A stretch of DNA of 64,000 bases. Source: Gordonia westfalica (GTDB taxonomy: Bacteria; Actinomycetota; Actinomycetes; Mycobacteriales; Mycobacteriaceae). The stretch covers positions 62,001 to 126,000 of the forward strand of contig NZ_FNLM01000036.1 in assembly GCF_900105725.1 (NCBI RefSeq). The letters are read 5' to 3'. The position numbers and the translations under genes were made by a program. Under the pieces are notes generated by a model. It saw nothing but the letters and a program-made list of their open reading frames with translations, searched no databases and had not been told where the DNA came from. Positions 44,732 to 54,072 of this stretch are shown in pieces; position 1 is the first letter of the stretch; each line of letters opens with the position of its first letter.

Positions 44732-45421
44732 ATGACCGCACACGACAACGGATCAGAATCCGAGGACAGCGGCACCGAAAATGAGCTGACTACGGCTTCC
44801 GATAAGGCAGACCGCGGCGACGCCACTAGTGCCACAGAACCTGCGACGTCACAGGACGTTTCCGCCTCGGACGAGGCAAGCCCCCCGACGTCCGAGGCCG
44901 AGCAGCGCTGGGGATCAGCACGCCTCCAGGTGGTGGCCGTCGGTGCTCTCGTGGTAGTACTCGCGGTGCTGGCCGGGCTCTTTGCTTACCTCTACATTGA
45001 CATGCGGCAAGCAAAGACGTCCCTGGAGGACGCCGCCACACAACGAGCGCAGGCAGCGCAGGCAGCATCGGACTACACCACAAAGTCGCTCACGTACAGC
45101 TACCAAAACACCGACGCATTCTTTACCGAAGTGAAAGAGAATGCCAGCGATGCGTTGGTCAAGCGATACGACGATGTCGAACCCACCCTGACCCAAATCA
45201 TGAAACAGGCCAAGGTCCAAGCGGCGGGACGCGTACTGGCGACCAGCGTCACCGGCAGCGCCAGCGAGAACCGGGGGGAATACACGGTGCTGGTCTTCGC
45301 CACCCAGAAGACCCAGAATGTTCAGAACCCTCAGCCGAGCGAACTCCCCACACTGTTGAAAGTCGTCGTGCTGAAGACCGATAACGGCTGGCAGATCCAG
45401 GATTACGGACCTGCCGAATGA
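44732..45421 (+). CDS. Mce-associated membrane protein (Mas-like)
   Basis: 229 aa from ATG 44732. An acidic, Ser/Thr-rich cytoplasmic N-terminus (~65 residues) precedes one membrane helix (LQVVAVGALVVVLAVLAGLF). An extracytoplasmic NTF2-like domain follows (YSYQNTDAFFTEVKENASDA ... YTVLVFATQKTQNVQNPQPS). Such proteins stabilise Mce complexes in mycobacteria. Same strand and spacing as the mce genes, hence one operon. Confidence 0.88.
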   Translation: MTAHDNGSESEDSGTENELTTASDKADRGDATSATEPATSQDVSASDEASPPTSEAEQRWGSARLQVVAVGALVVVLAVLAGLFAYLYIDMRQAKTSLEDAATQRAQAAQAASDYTTKSLTYSYQNTDAFFTEVKENASDALVKRYDDVEPTLTQIMKQAKVQAAGRVLATSVTGSASENRGEYTVLVFATQKTQNVQNPQPSELPTLLKVVVLKTDNGWQIQDYGPAE

Positions 45422-45450
45422 TCCAGCGTCCGCCGCGAAAGGAGAGTTAG

Positions 45451-47091
45451 ATGAAAAGCACCATGCAGGAGGTGCCGATGACAGTGTCATCGATACTGCG
45501 CCACGTCGCAACCAATCACACTGTTAGGCAGGTGATTACCTATTCCGTGAACGGCTCTGCCCGGTATGCGACCTACGGCGATCTTGAAGAGCGATGCGCA
45601 CGTCTGGCGAATGCTCTGCGTCGGGTCGGCGTGGTCGGCGACGACCGCGTGGCAACGATGCTGTGGAACAACCAGGAGCACCTCGAAGCGTACGCTGCGG
45701 TACCCGCGATGGGCGCGGTGCTGCATACGCTGAACATCCGGTTGTCACCGGCTCAGCTGCAGTTCATCGCGAACCACGCCGAAGACAAGGTCATTATCGT
45801 GGACGGGTCGCTGGTTCCGTTGTTGGCGGCGGTCCTACCGGGCTTGGCGACGGTTCGGGTTGTGTTCGTTACCGGCGACGGCGACACCTCCCCGCTCGAC
45901 GGGCACGGCGTGACCGTGATGCGATATCATGACGCGCTCGCAGCGGAATCCCCAGTGTTCTCTTGGGTCGATCCCGACGAGCGGTCGGCTGCGGGTATGT
46001 GTTATACGAGCGGCACTACAGGCGATCCCAAGGGGGTCGTCTACAGTCATCGCTCGGTGTTTCTGCACTCCATGGCAGCGTGTACCGGTAACGCTCTGGC
46101 GATCGCAGAAGCCGATCGTGTACTTCCCGTCGTGCCGATGTTTCATGCCAGCGCCTGGGGTCTGCCCTACGCGTCGCTGATGGCCGGCGCGGACTTGCTG
46201 ATGCCTGATCGATACCTTCAAGCAGCGCCGCTCGCTGACATGATCCAACAACATCGCCCCACGAAGGCAGGAGCAGTACCGACAATCTGGAACGATCTTC
46301 TTCAGTACGGTATCGCGAATCCGGGTGTCGACTTGTCATCGATCGACCTTGTCGCCTGTGGTGGAGCTCCCGTCCCGCAGTCGTTGATCGAGGGGTTTGC
46401 GGACCGCTTCGGCGTACAGATTATTCAGGCGTGGGGTATGACTGAGACGTCCCCGCTTGCAGCGGTAGGTCGGCCTCCCGCCGGGATCAGCCCCGCAAAG
46501 GAAATATCTTACCGCAAGCGACAGGGACGGGCAATTTGCGGGGTGGAGATGCGCCTCATCGACGAGGGCGGCCTGCCTGTTCCCCGTGACGACAAGTCCG
46601 TCGGTGAACTCGAAGTGCGGGGTCCGTGGGTCACAGGCAGCTACTACCGACTCGAGGACACCGAGAGGTTTCGGGATGGCTGGTTGCGGACCGGCGACGT
46701 GGGACACATCAGTCCGGACGGGTATCTGACGCTGACCGACCGGTCCAAGGACGTCATCAAGTCCGGGGGCGAATGGATCTCGTCAGTGGAGCTCGAGAAC
46801 TGGATCATGTCGCACCCGGATGTCGCCGAGGCCGCGGTTGTCGCGATGCCCGACCCCCGATGGCAGGAGACAGCTCTCGCTGTTGTGGTTCCGGCACCGG
46901 GTCGCGAAGTGTCGGCTGACACGCTCCACGAGTGGTGCCTAAGAAATTGCCCGGAGGAGATCCCGCACTGGTGGATCCCGAACAACTGGACGTTCATGGA
47001 GCAGATACCACGGACGAGCGTGGGCAAGTTCGACAAGAAGGTGTTGCGCGCGAAGCATGAGCAGGGCGAGCTGCCGGTTGTATCGAACTAG
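45451..47091 (+). CDS. Fatty acyl-CoA ligase (FadD/AlkK-like)
   Basis: 546 aa (an ATG at 45478 would give 537). AMP-forming ligase motifs: CYTSGTTGDPKGVVYSHRS (P-loop, ~residue 188), WGMTETSPL, GWLRTGDVGHI, DRSKDVIKSGGEWISS and the catalytic Lys in RTSVGKFDKK. It resembles medium/long-chain ligases such as AlkK. It follows the mce operon by 30 bp and would activate the imported acid or P450/BVMO products to CoA esters. A perfect-stem hairpin ~70 bp downstream closes the operon. Confidence 0.92.
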   Translation: MKSTMQEVPMTVSSILRHVATNHTVRQVITYSVNGSARYATYGDLEERCARLANALRRVGVVGDDRVATMLWNNQEHLEAYAAVPAMGAVLHTLNIRLSPAQLQFIANHAEDKVIIVDGSLVPLLAAVLPGLATVRVVFVTGDGDTSPLDGHGVTVMRYHDALAAESPVFSWVDPDERSAAGMCYTSGTTGDPKGVVYSHRSVFLHSMAACTGNALAIAEADRVLPVVPMFHASAWGLPYASLMAGADLLMPDRYLQAAPLADMIQQHRPTKAGAVPTIWNDLLQYGIANPGVDLSSIDLVACGGAPVPQSLIEGFADRFGVQIIQAWGMTETSPLAAVGRPPAGISPAKEISYRKRQGRAICGVEMRLIDEGGLPVPRDDKSVGELEVRGPWVTGSYYRLEDTERFRDGWLRTGDVGHISPDGYLTLTDRSKDVIKSGGEWISSVELENWIMSHPDVAEAAVVAMPDPRWQETALAVVVPAPGREVSADTLHEWCLRNCPEEIPHWWIPNNWTFMEQIPRTSVGKFDKKVLRAKHEQGELPVVSN

Positions 47092-47158
47092 CGCCGCACG
47101 GGGTCGGCTTCGCGTCCGCACTGGCCGAGATAGGACACCGCCGAGGTAAGGCACAGAT

Positions 47159-47193
47159 GTGCCCACCGAACGTCCTCAGCGTTCGGTGGGCAC
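47159..47193 (+). terminator. Hairpin terminator after the acyl-CoA ligase
   Basis: Perfect 14-bp stem GTGCCCACCGAACG, loop TCCTCAG, and exact complement, followed by GTATTTATT. Strong stem, weak T-run. It lies 68 bases after the ligase stop and is the likely end of the mce operon 1 transcript. Confidence 0.75.
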
Positions 47194-47395
47194 GTATTTA
47201 TTGGAGCGATCCGTCTGCCCGATGGCCCCGGTGGGAAAGACAGAACCGTCACTGGGAATTGCGCGGCCATTCATCTCTCACTCATCGTTCGTTGGGCGCC
47301 GTTTTATCGAGCGTCGTAGAGTTTGCGAGGTGGACATCGCAGCCAGCGCTCCACATTCGCAGTCATCAGCACACAACATCGAAGGGGCCACCATC

Positions 47396-47491
47396 ATGGC
47401 CGAGGCTATCGTGGGCGCAATCATTACCGACATCGTCGGCGAACTGGTCACCGGATCGATCGAGTCCGGATCAGACGAAGCTACCGCTTGA
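47396..47491 (+). CDS. 31-aa amphipathic small ORF between two hairpins
   Basis: ATG 47396 preceded by GAAGGGG (9 bases), encoding MAEAIVGAIITDIVGELVTG then SIESGSDEATA. The first 22 residues form a regular amphipathic helix, with small and hydrophobic residues alternating with Asp/Glu. The tail is acidic. No signal peptide. An upstream in-frame extension to 47159 has no ribosome site and runs through the terminator hairpin. Placed as its own transcription unit between the terminators at 47159 and 47511. It might be a short secreted or membrane-active peptide, such as a PorA/PorH-like porin, but no family is recognised. Confidence 0.45.
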   Translation: MAEAIVGAIITDIVGELVTGSIESGSDEATA

Positions 47492-47510
47492 GCGCTTCAC
47501 AGAAGAACAC

Positions 47511-47540
47511 ACCGCCCCGTGGCTTCTGCCGCGGGGCGGT
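47511..47540 (+). terminator. Hairpin terminator after the small ORF
   Basis: Stem ACCGCCCCG (47511-47519) with CGGGGCGGT (47532-47540), extendable to 12 bp with one mismatch, followed by CTCTTGG. It lies 20 bases after the small ORF stop, supporting that ORF as a real short transcript. Confidence 0.65.
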
Positions 47541-47570
47541 CTCTTGGTGCGCGGGGGCTCGAGAGCTTGT

Positions 47571-48298
47571 CAAGATGTCTGTGTAAGAACGTGGCTCCTG
47601 ATTTTCTTGTGGTCTGTGGGGTCTAGCTGAGGTGGGGTTCGATCCGGTCGGGGTAGGCCAGTGCGAGTTGTCCGGGGGCCTGTTTCCAGTTGGTGACGAC
47701 CTGTCCCTCGACCAGTCGTCCGAGGGCCTTACGGGGCTGTGACCGCCTGGTCCCGCGTTCTTTGAGGCGTTGAGCGGCTCGTTTGTCTTCGATGTCGCAG
47801 ATGGCCAGCCACAAGAGTTTGCGGACCGCGATGTCGTTGGGGAAATGTCCGCGGTTCTTGATGACCTTGCGGAGCTGGTAGTTCAATGACTCGATCGAGT
47901 TGGTGGTGTAGATGACTTTGCGCAGCTCGGGCGGGAATGCCAGGAAGGGGATGAACCGATCCCAGGCTCGGTCGAAAGCCATTGCCGCACTCGGATATTT
48001 GGCGCCTAGTTCCGAGTCGCGGAAGGCTTCCCACTCGCGGCGGGCGGTCTCGGCGTCGGGGGCGGTGTAGATCGGTTTGATCGCCCGGGCCACGTCTTTG
48101 CGGTCTTTGTGGTTCACGAACCGCATCGAGTTGCGGATCAGATGCACCAGACAGGTTTGCACGGTGGCCAGCGGCCAGGTCACCTCGATTGCCTCGGGGA
48201 ATCCGGTGAGCCCGTCACAGCACACGATCAGCACGTCCTTGACGCCGCGGTTGGCCAGATTCGCACACACCCCGGCCCAGAACTTGGCGCCTTCTTCG
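47571..48298 (-). pseudogene. IS256-family transposase C-terminal half, cut by IS-A copy 2
   Basis: Starts at the IS-A border with EEGAKFWAGVCANLANRGVK and runs to the normal end (LALAYPDRIEPHLS, stop near 47623). It includes FPEAIEVTWPLATVQTCLVH and YTTNSIESLNYQLRKVIKNR with the catalytic Glu. The outer end carries GATGTCTGTGTAAG (47579-47592), pairing with the GGTCTGTGTAAG end at 31350. The other half is at 18877..19170. The flank TTCG (48295-48298) is the complement of the CGAA duplication there. Confidence 0.92.
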
Positions 48299-48371
48299 TG
48301 GCGTGTCCCCCGTGAACCGGTCCGGTCTGTTTTAGAGTCCTGATTGCCCTGTTGAGGGCAGAGAAGGGACG

Positions 48372-48662
48372 ATGAGGATCATGGCAGGACGCAAGCGCCA
48401 CTCGGCAGAGGACATTGTGCGCAAGTTGCGCCGGGCTGACGAGTTGGCGGCGCAGGGCAAGACCGGCGAGGAGATCGCCGCCGACCTCGAGGTGTCGGCA
48501 GCGACGTTGTACAACTGGCGCCGCCAGTACGGCGGCATGGACGGTGACGCGGCCAAGGAGCTCAAGGAGCTGCGTGAGCAGAACGGCCGGCTCAAGCGGC
48601 TGCTCGCCGATGCCGAGTTGGAGAAGGACGCGCTACGGGAGATCGCCAAGGGAAAATTCTGA
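48372..48662 (+). CDS. IS-A copy 2 orfA
   Basis: 96 aa, same protein as copy 1: HTH_Tnp_1 then coiled coil, ending at the GGGAAAA slippage stretch. One silent base difference from copy 1 was noticed. Confidence 0.93.
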   Translation: MRIMAGRKRHSAEDIVRKLRRADELAAQGKTGEEIAADLEVSAATLYNWRRQYGGMDGDAAKELKELREQNGRLKRLLADAELEKDALREIAKGKF

Positions 48663-48691
48663 GCCCAACCGCCAAACGCGCCGCCATCGAC

Positions 48692-49525
48692 ATGCTCAAA
48701 GACGTGATGAACATGTCAGAACGCAAGGCGTGCAAGGTTGTTGGGCTTGCTCGTTCAGCGTATCGTCAACTGCCGCAAGCGCACACCCCGGCTGACCCGG
48801 ATGCTGGCCTGCGCCAGCAGCTACGAACCTACGCCCGTCAGAACCCACGCCACGGGTTCCGTCGGGCGTGGGCCTGGCTACGTTTCGACGAAGGCGACAC
48901 CGTGAACAAGAAGAAGGTCCACCGGCTGTGGAAGGAAGAAGGATTGCAGGTGCGCCGGGCGCCGCGGCGTAAACGGGCCGGCCAGTCGTCGGTGCCGATT
49001 GTCACCGCGGACGCACCGAAAGTGGTGTGGGCATTGGACTTTCAGTTCGACTCCACTGTCGACGGACACAAGATCAAGATCGCGTCCATGGTCGATGAAC
49101 ACACCCGGATGTCGCTGCTCAACATTGTGGATCGCTCGATCGCCGCCGACCGGTTGATCGAGGAGTTGAAGAAGACCTTCGCGATCTGGGGTGGCCCACC
49201 GAAGGTGCTGCGCATGGACAACGGCCCTGAGTTCATCTCTGAGGCCCTCCAGACGTTCTGTGCAGGGTCGGTGGGGATCTCCTACATTCCGCCTGGCACG
49301 CCGTGGAACAACGGGTTCATCGAGTCGTTCAACAACCGGTTGCGCGACGAGTGTTTGAACCGCAACTGCTGGCCCACCCTGTTGGAGGCCCGCGTGGTCA
49401 TCGAAGACTTCAAAGACGACCACAACCACCGACACCGCCACTCAGCGCTGGGCTACAAGACCCCGGCCGAGTACGCTGCCCGATGCACCCACCAGCACCA
49501 CCCCGTGGGCTGCGAGATCGACTGA
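48692..49525 (+). CDS. IS-A copy 2 orfB transposase
   Basis: 277 aa from the first ATG; the frameshift product would include LSPTAKRAAID upstream. DDE motifs WALDFQFDSTVDG, RMDNGPEFISEAL and FIESFNNRLRDECLN. It differs from copy 1 in a few residues only (GQSSVPIV). Confidence 0.93.
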   Translation: MLKDVMNMSERKACKVVGLARSAYRQLPQAHTPADPDAGLRQQLRTYARQNPRHGFRRAWAWLRFDEGDTVNKKKVHRLWKEEGLQVRRAPRRKRAGQSSVPIVTADAPKVVWALDFQFDSTVDGHKIKIASMVDEHTRMSLLNIVDRSIAADRLIEELKKTFAIWGGPPKVLRMDNGPEFISEALQTFCAGSVGISYIPPGTPWNNGFIESFNNRLRDECLNRNCWPTLLEARVVIEDFKDDHNHRHRHSALGYKTPAEYAARCTHQHHPVGCEID

Positions 49526-49584
49526 CCGACCGCAAGAAAGAACTGGCTCTAGGACCGACTGGACCGGTTATCGGGGACCTGCCA

Positions 49585-50595
49585 GCGGCATGAAAGCTGA
49601 TGACGCCAAGCGGCTCAAAGAACTCGAGGCGGAGAACGCCCGACTCAAGAAGCTCGTGGCCAACCAGGCCCTCGACATTGACATGCTCAAGGACCTGTCG
49701 TCGGGAAACTTTTGACCCCGAACCGTAAACGCCGCGCCGTGACGGTGCTGCAAGAACGGTTCGGGGTGTCTCAGCGTCGGGCGTGTGCGGTGGTCGGTAT
49801 CCACCGCTCGACGATGCGCCTGAGGACACAACCAGCGGACGACGAGGACACCAGGCTGAGGGCCTGGCTACGCAGGTTCTCCACCGACCGGCCCCGGTGG
49901 GGGTGGCGGCGAGCAGCGAAGATGGCACGCAAATCCGGATGGGCGGTCAACGACAAACGTATTCGTCGACTATGGTGTGAGGAAGGACTTCGAGTGCCCC
50001 AGCGCCGCAAAAAGAAGCGGTTGACCGGCGTCGGTGTCACCGTAGGGGCGATGTGTCCTATCCGGCCGAACGTGATCTGGGCGATGGACTTCCAATTCGA
50101 CACCCTCGCTGATGGTCGTACGATCAAGCTACTCAACATCATTGATGAGTACACCCGAGAGTGCCTGGCCATCGAGATCGGCAGGTCAATCGACGCCGAC
50201 CAAGTGGTCGCAGTCCTTGACACGCTGGCTTTGACCCGCGGGGCGCCGGTCTACGTGCGGTTCGACAACGGCCCCGAATTCGTCGCCCACGCCGTACGCG
50301 ACTGGTGCCGATTCACCGGCACCGGAGCCTTGTTCATCGACCCCGGTTCGCCATGGCAGAACGGCTGGATCGAATCGTTCAACGGTCGACTACGCGATGA
50401 ACTGCTCAACTCGTGGCGCTTCGATTCTCTGCTCGAAGCCCAAGTGATCACCGAGGATTGGAGGACCGACTACAACACCGCCAGGCCCCACAGCGCCCAC
50501 GGCGAACTCAGCCCCGCTGAATTCGCTCTACAGTGGACCACGACCCACCAATCCCAAGCCGCATAGCGACTGGACCACCAAACGGGTCCCCCTCA
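49585..50595 (+). mobile_element. IS-B, main part (orfA C-terminus, orfB, right end)
   Basis: Begins GCGGCATGAAAGCTG, encoding MKADDAKRLKELEAENARLK then [17 protein letters not shown], the missing tail of the orfA at 20457..20697. orfB follows. The right end CCCGTTTGGTGGTCCAG (reverse reading) closes at 50595, exactly where the right copy of the 5.1-kb inverted repeat begins. No target duplication is found, so IS-B borders a rearrangement. Confidence 0.92.
49712..50566 (+). CDS. IS-B orfB transposase
   Basis: 284 aa. HTH_21 ([20 protein letters not shown]), then the DDE core: [20 protein letters not shown] (Asp), [14 protein letters not shown] (Asp), [17 protein letters not shown] (Glu). orfB is intact, but its orfA is split 29 kb away by IS-A and the inversion, so the element is inactive by itself. 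Confidence 0.92.
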   Translation: MTPNRKRRAVTVLQERFGVSQRRACAVVGIHRSTMRLRTQPADDEDTRLRAWLRRFSTDRPRWGWRRAAKMARKSGWAVNDKRIRRLWCEEGLRVPQRRKKKRLTGVGVTVGAMCPIRPNVIWAMDFQFDTLADGRTIKLLNIIDEYTRECLAIEIGRSIDADQVVAVLDTLALTRGAPVYVRFDNGPEFVAHAVRDWCRFTGTGALFIDPGSPWQNGWIESFNGRLRDELLNSWRFDSLLEAQVITEDWRTDYNTARPHSAHGELSPAEFALQWTTTHQSQAA

Positions 50596-50674
50596 CCATC
50601 AAGTCGCGCATCGCGCTGGAGCCGCAATGGCCGCCCATTCGGTGTGGATAGGTGTCGAGCAATGACTCGGACAT
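50596..50674 (-). pseudogene. BtrH_N/DUF4872 gene fragment
   Basis: First 26 codons only (MSESLLDTYPHRMGGHCGSS then AMRDLM), cut at the IS-B end. The whole gene is at 7098..8156. Confidence 0.9.
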
Positions 50675-50788
50675 TGTCATGGTCTCCCTAGTGGTGGTGG
50701 ACACTGTGCGACGGGATCTGGCCGACAGGTGGTGGCACGGGTGTTCGAGCGGGCAGTAACCTGCGGCGGTAGCCCGCCGGAGCGCACA

Positions 50789-51463
50789 CTATGCGCGGAA
50801 TGCGTCGGACGGAGCTGGCCGTCCCGAGAAGATCAGAGGGCCGTAGGCATGCCGCAGGCCCGCCAGGATTTCCTCGAGGGGCAAGTCGTTGTAGACGCCG
50901 CGTTCGTGCACGTACTCCATGTGCGCGGAGCCGTCCGCCGCGTGCGCGTGAAACAACGCGTCGCGATCGCCGGTGAAGTCGATAGGTGGGACCCCGAATC
51001 GAGTGCACAATTCAATGTTGAACGCGGGTGTAGCTTTCAACCAGCGCCCCTCGATGTAGACGTGGCTGTATCCGTGATATACGAAGACGTCGGTTCCCAT
51101 GAGTTCGCGCAGCGCGTCGGTCTGCAGATGATTGCGTACATCAGCGAAGCCGAGCCGGGCCGGTATGTTTGCCGCGCGGAACGCGGCTGTCAGTACGACC
51201 GCTTTGGGTACGCAGTACCCACGTCCGGACTCGATGACATGGCTGGCCCGGTAATGATCGGGCTTGTCAGAGACGGTGTAGGGGTCGTAACGGATCTGGT
51301 CTCGGACTGCGGCGAAGAGGCGCCGCGCCTTCTCGCGATCGGTGTCCGCGTCGCCGACCGCGTCTTGGGTGAAGGCCTGCACGGTCGCGTGATGGATGTC
51401 GAGGAAGGTCGATGCTGTGAGCGCCGCCGCCGGCCTTTCCGCTGCCGCGGGTGATGTGGTCAT
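50789..51463 (-). CDS. Transglutaminase-like protein, second copy
   Basis: 224 aa, identical to 6309..6983 with the same Cys (GRGYC) and His (YSHVYI). Last whole gene of the duplicated operon here, since its BtrH-like neighbour is truncated. Confidence 0.75.
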   Translation of the reverse strand: MTTSPAAAERPAAALTASTFLDIHHATVQAFTQDAVGDADTDREKARRLFAAVRDQIRYDPYTVSDKPDHYRASHVIESGRGYCVPKAVVLTAAFRAANIPARLGFADVRNHLQTDALRELMGTDVFVYHGYSHVYIEGRWLKATPAFNIELCTRFGVPPIDFTGDRDALFHAHAADGSAHMEYVHERGVYNDLPLEEILAGLRHAYGPLIFSGRPAPSDAFRA

Positions 51464-52659
51464 GGTGTGGCTCCGATCAGTTCGGACCTGTCGAGCGACG
51501 AACGCTGTGCGATCGTACGCTTCGCGTTCATGAAATCCTTGGGTCTGTTGACGCAGTCCGCGGCGATCAGCTCGCCGTCGTTGAAGTAGTAACAGGTGAA
51601 GTCACGGTCGTGGTCAGGGTCACCGCTGACCAGTACCTCGTCGTACCCGGTGTTGAGCCCGGCGATCTGCAGCTTCAGATCGTATTGATCGGACCAGAAC
51701 CAAGGCAGCGCGGTGAGACCGGCTTCGTTGCCGCAGATGGTCGCTGCCGCGACCTTGGCCTGCTCGGTGGCGGCCGCCACACATTCGAGGCGGACGCGCC
51801 TGTCGTACCGTGCGATCCGTTGGTTGACGCAGTCGCCGGCGGCGACGATGTCGGGGTCGCTGGTGCGTGCATGGTCGTCGACGATGACTCCGTCGTCAAC
51901 CTCGAGGCCCGCGGCGACCGCGAGATCCGTGTTGGGAATGATGCCGACACCGACGATGACGAGGTCCGCGGCCAGGGTCTCACCGTCGGCGAGCACCACC
52001 TCTTCGACTCGCCCCTCCCCGCGAAAACCCTCGACCAACGCGCTGGTGCGAACATCGACACCCTCGGTCCGGTGGGTACGGTCGAAAAACCTCGAGACCA
52101 CCGGCGCGGTCACCCGCTCGAGCACGCGTTCCGCAGCCTCGAGAACAGTGACGTCCACACCCTGAGCTCGAAGTGAGGCGGCCGTCTCCAGGCCGATATA
52201 GCCGCCGCCGACGATGACGGCCCGGCAACCTGGCACCACCGCGGCACGGATGGCCTCGACGTCGGTGGCGGTGCGCAAGTAGTGGACGCCCGTCAACTCG
52301 GCGCCCGGAACGGTCAGCGCGCGGGCGCGCGCGCCGGTGCACAGTGCCAGCGTGGCGTAAGACACCACGTCTCCACTGTTGAGGGTGACGGTGTGCGCGG
52401 AACGGTTGATCGCCGTCGCCGTTCCGTCCACGAGCTCGATCCGCTGCTTGTCGTAGAACTGACGTCCGCGGATCGCGCAGTCATCAAGCTGTGATGCACC
52501 TGCCAGGTATGCCTTGGACAGCGGTGGACGCTGGTAGGGGAGCCTGCCCTCGTCGCCGATCAGCAAGACATCCCCGGCCCATTTCTCCTTTCGGAGAGCG
52601 CCCGCGAGTTGGACGCCGGCGTGGCTCGCGCCGAGGATGACGACCTGATCAGCCGTCAC
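51460..52659 (-). CDS. FAD-dependent ferredoxin reductase, second copy
   Basis: 399 aa, identical to 5113..6312, with both Rossmann motifs and the same coupled overlaps with its neighbours. Confidence 0.92.
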   Translation of the reverse strand: MTADQVVILGASHAGVQLAGALRKEKWAGDVLLIGDEGRLPYQRPPLSKAYLAGASQLDDCAIRGRQFYDKQRIELVDGTATAINRSAHTVTLNSGDVVSYATLALCTGARARALTVPGAELTGVHYLRTATDVEAIRAAVVPGCRAVIVGGGYIGLETAASLRAQGVDVTVLEAAERVLERVTAPVVSRFFDRTHRTEGVDVRTSALVEGFRGEGRVEEVVLADGETLAADLVIVGVGIIPNTDLAVAAGLEVDDGVIVDDHARTSDPDIVAAGDCVNQRIARYDRRVRLECVAAATEQAKVAAATICGNEAGLTALPWFWSDQYDLKLQIAGLNTGYDEVLVSGDPDHDRDFTCYYFNDGELIAADCVNRPKDFMNAKRTIAQRSSLDRSELIGATP

Positions 52660-54047
52660 ATTTCCCCCTTGGGGGTCAGGCGAACCATCATCTTGCTGAT
52701 CCCACGGACAAAGTTCGATTGCACGTACTCCGGCTCACCCACCACCTCGATGTTGTCGAAGCGAGGGAGGAGCTCCTCCCACAGGATGCGTAGCTGGAGC
52801 TCGGCGAGCCGGTTGCCCATGCAGCGGTGTACACCGAAACCGAACGCGATGTGGTTGCGGGCGTTGGCCCGGTCGATGATGAGCTCGTCTGGACGCTCGA
52901 AGACGCGCTCGTCTCGGTTGCCCGAGGCGTACCACATCACCACCTTGTCACCCTTGCGGATGAACTGGCCGCCGAGCATGACGTCCTTCTTGGCGACCCT
53001 GCGCATGTAAGCAAGAGGGGTCTGCCAGCGGATGATCTCCGACACCGCGTTGGGGATGAGGTCGGGGTTGGCCTTGAGCTTCTCGAACTGCTCGGGGTAT
53101 TCGTTGAGGGCCAGCACTCCGCCGCTCATGGAGTTGCGGGTCGTGTCATTGCCGCCGACGATCAGCAGCACGAGGTTACCGAGGAACTCCATGGGGCGAT
53201 CGTCGAGGAGGTTCTTGGTGTCCTCGTTGCTTTGCAGCATGGTGATGAGGTCGAAGCCAGGCTCTTCGCCGGCCACGGTACGTGCCGCCTTGTCCCGCCA
53301 CAGCGAACTCAGGCCTTGCGCCATCGCGACCATCTCACGGAAGACCCTGTCGTTGTCCGAGGGGCCGCCGTTGGCCTGCTCCATCGAGGTCGCGAGGTCG
53401 GACCATTCGACCAGCTTGTGCCGCTTGTCGTAAGGGAAGTCAAGTAGCGTCGCGAGCATGCGTGCAGTGAGTTCGATCGACACAGTCTGGACCCAGTCAA
53501 ACGGCTCGTTGAGTGGGAGGCCGTCGAGGACTTCGCGGACGCGCGCGCGGATGAGCCCCTCCATCTCACGAAGGTTCTTCGGAGCCACCACGCCCTGCAC
53601 TGCGGCGCGCTGCTTGTCGTGCCGGGGCGGATCCATCGCGATGAACATCGCGATGTCCATGAAACGCGGGGGCCTGCCGATGATGATGAACGGTTCGGCG
53701 GAGAACGCCTCGTGATTCTTGTCGACCGCGATGATGTCGGCGTGTCGCGTGACCGACCAGAACGGACCGAAGGGGCTCTCCGAACGGAAGTGCACCGGCG
53801 CCTCGTTGCGGACACGCTCGAAGTACGAGCGCCACATACCCTGGCGATACAGGAACGGGTTACTCAGGTCGATTTCGGCGAGATCGACCTCGTCCACCGG
53901 CGGGATCGGGGTCTCGGTGAAGATCTTCTGGCCGTCGGTCCTTGTGACGATTCGGCGGGTCTTGTCATAGACATGCGCCCCCCGGATCTGAAGGTCGATC
54001 GGGATCATTGATTGCGCCTTCTCGGCGACGGTGGCTGCGATGCTCAT
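52656..54047 (-). CDS. cyp153: Cytochrome P450 CYP153, second copy
   Basis: 463 aa, identical to 3725..5116, including the heme loop FGFGVHRCMGNR. A full promoter and regulator are duplicated with it, so both copies can be expressed and the gene dose is doubled. Confidence 0.93.
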   Translation of the reverse strand: MSIAATVAEKAQSMIPIDLQIRGAHVYDKTRRIVTRTDGQKIFTETPIPPVDEVDLAEIDLSNPFLYRQGMWRSYFERVRNEAPVHFRSESPFGPFWSVTRHADIIAVDKNHEAFSAEPFIIIGRPPRFMDIAMFIAMDPPRHDKQRAAVQGVVAPKNLREMEGLIRARVREVLDGLPLNEPFDWVQTVSIELTARMLATLLDFPYDKRHKLVEWSDLATSMEQANGGPSDNDRVFREMVAMAQGLSSLWRDKAARTVAGEEPGFDLITMLQSNEDTKNLLDDRPMEFLGNLVLLIVGGNDTTRNSMSGGVLALNEYPEQFEKLKANPDLIPNAVSEIIRWQTPLAYMRRVAKKDVMLGGQFIRKGDKVVMWYASGNRDERVFERPDELIIDRANARNHIAFGFGVHRCMGNRLAELQLRILWEELLPRFDNIEVVGEPEYVQSNFVRGISKMMVRLTPKGEM

Positions 54048-54072
54048 GATTGCATTCCTTCGTCGTTGCGGG

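Larger units (their letters stand above)
20457..48298. other. 27.8-kb segment inverted by recombination between IS-A copies
   Basis: Bounded by inverted copies of IS-A whose 4-bp target duplications are exchanged. Re-inverting this segment joins the IS256 halves (QAE + EEGAKFWAG) and the IS-B orfA halves (WLAQYGG + MKADDAKRL), each then flanked by a proper direct duplication (CGAA, GCGG). It carries thioesterase 1, TetR, MmpL-2, the IS nest, thioesterase 2, the first mce operon and the acyl-CoA ligase. Confidence 0.93.
48299..49584 (+). mobile_element. IS-A copy 2, complete IS3-family (IS407-type) element, 1286 bp
   Basis: Inverted relative to copy 1 and almost identical, with the same ends (TGGCGTGTCCCCCGTGAACC ... 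GGTTATCGGGGACCTGCCA). Flanks TTCG and GCGG do not match each other but match copy 1 flanks crosswise. Confidence 0.95.
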
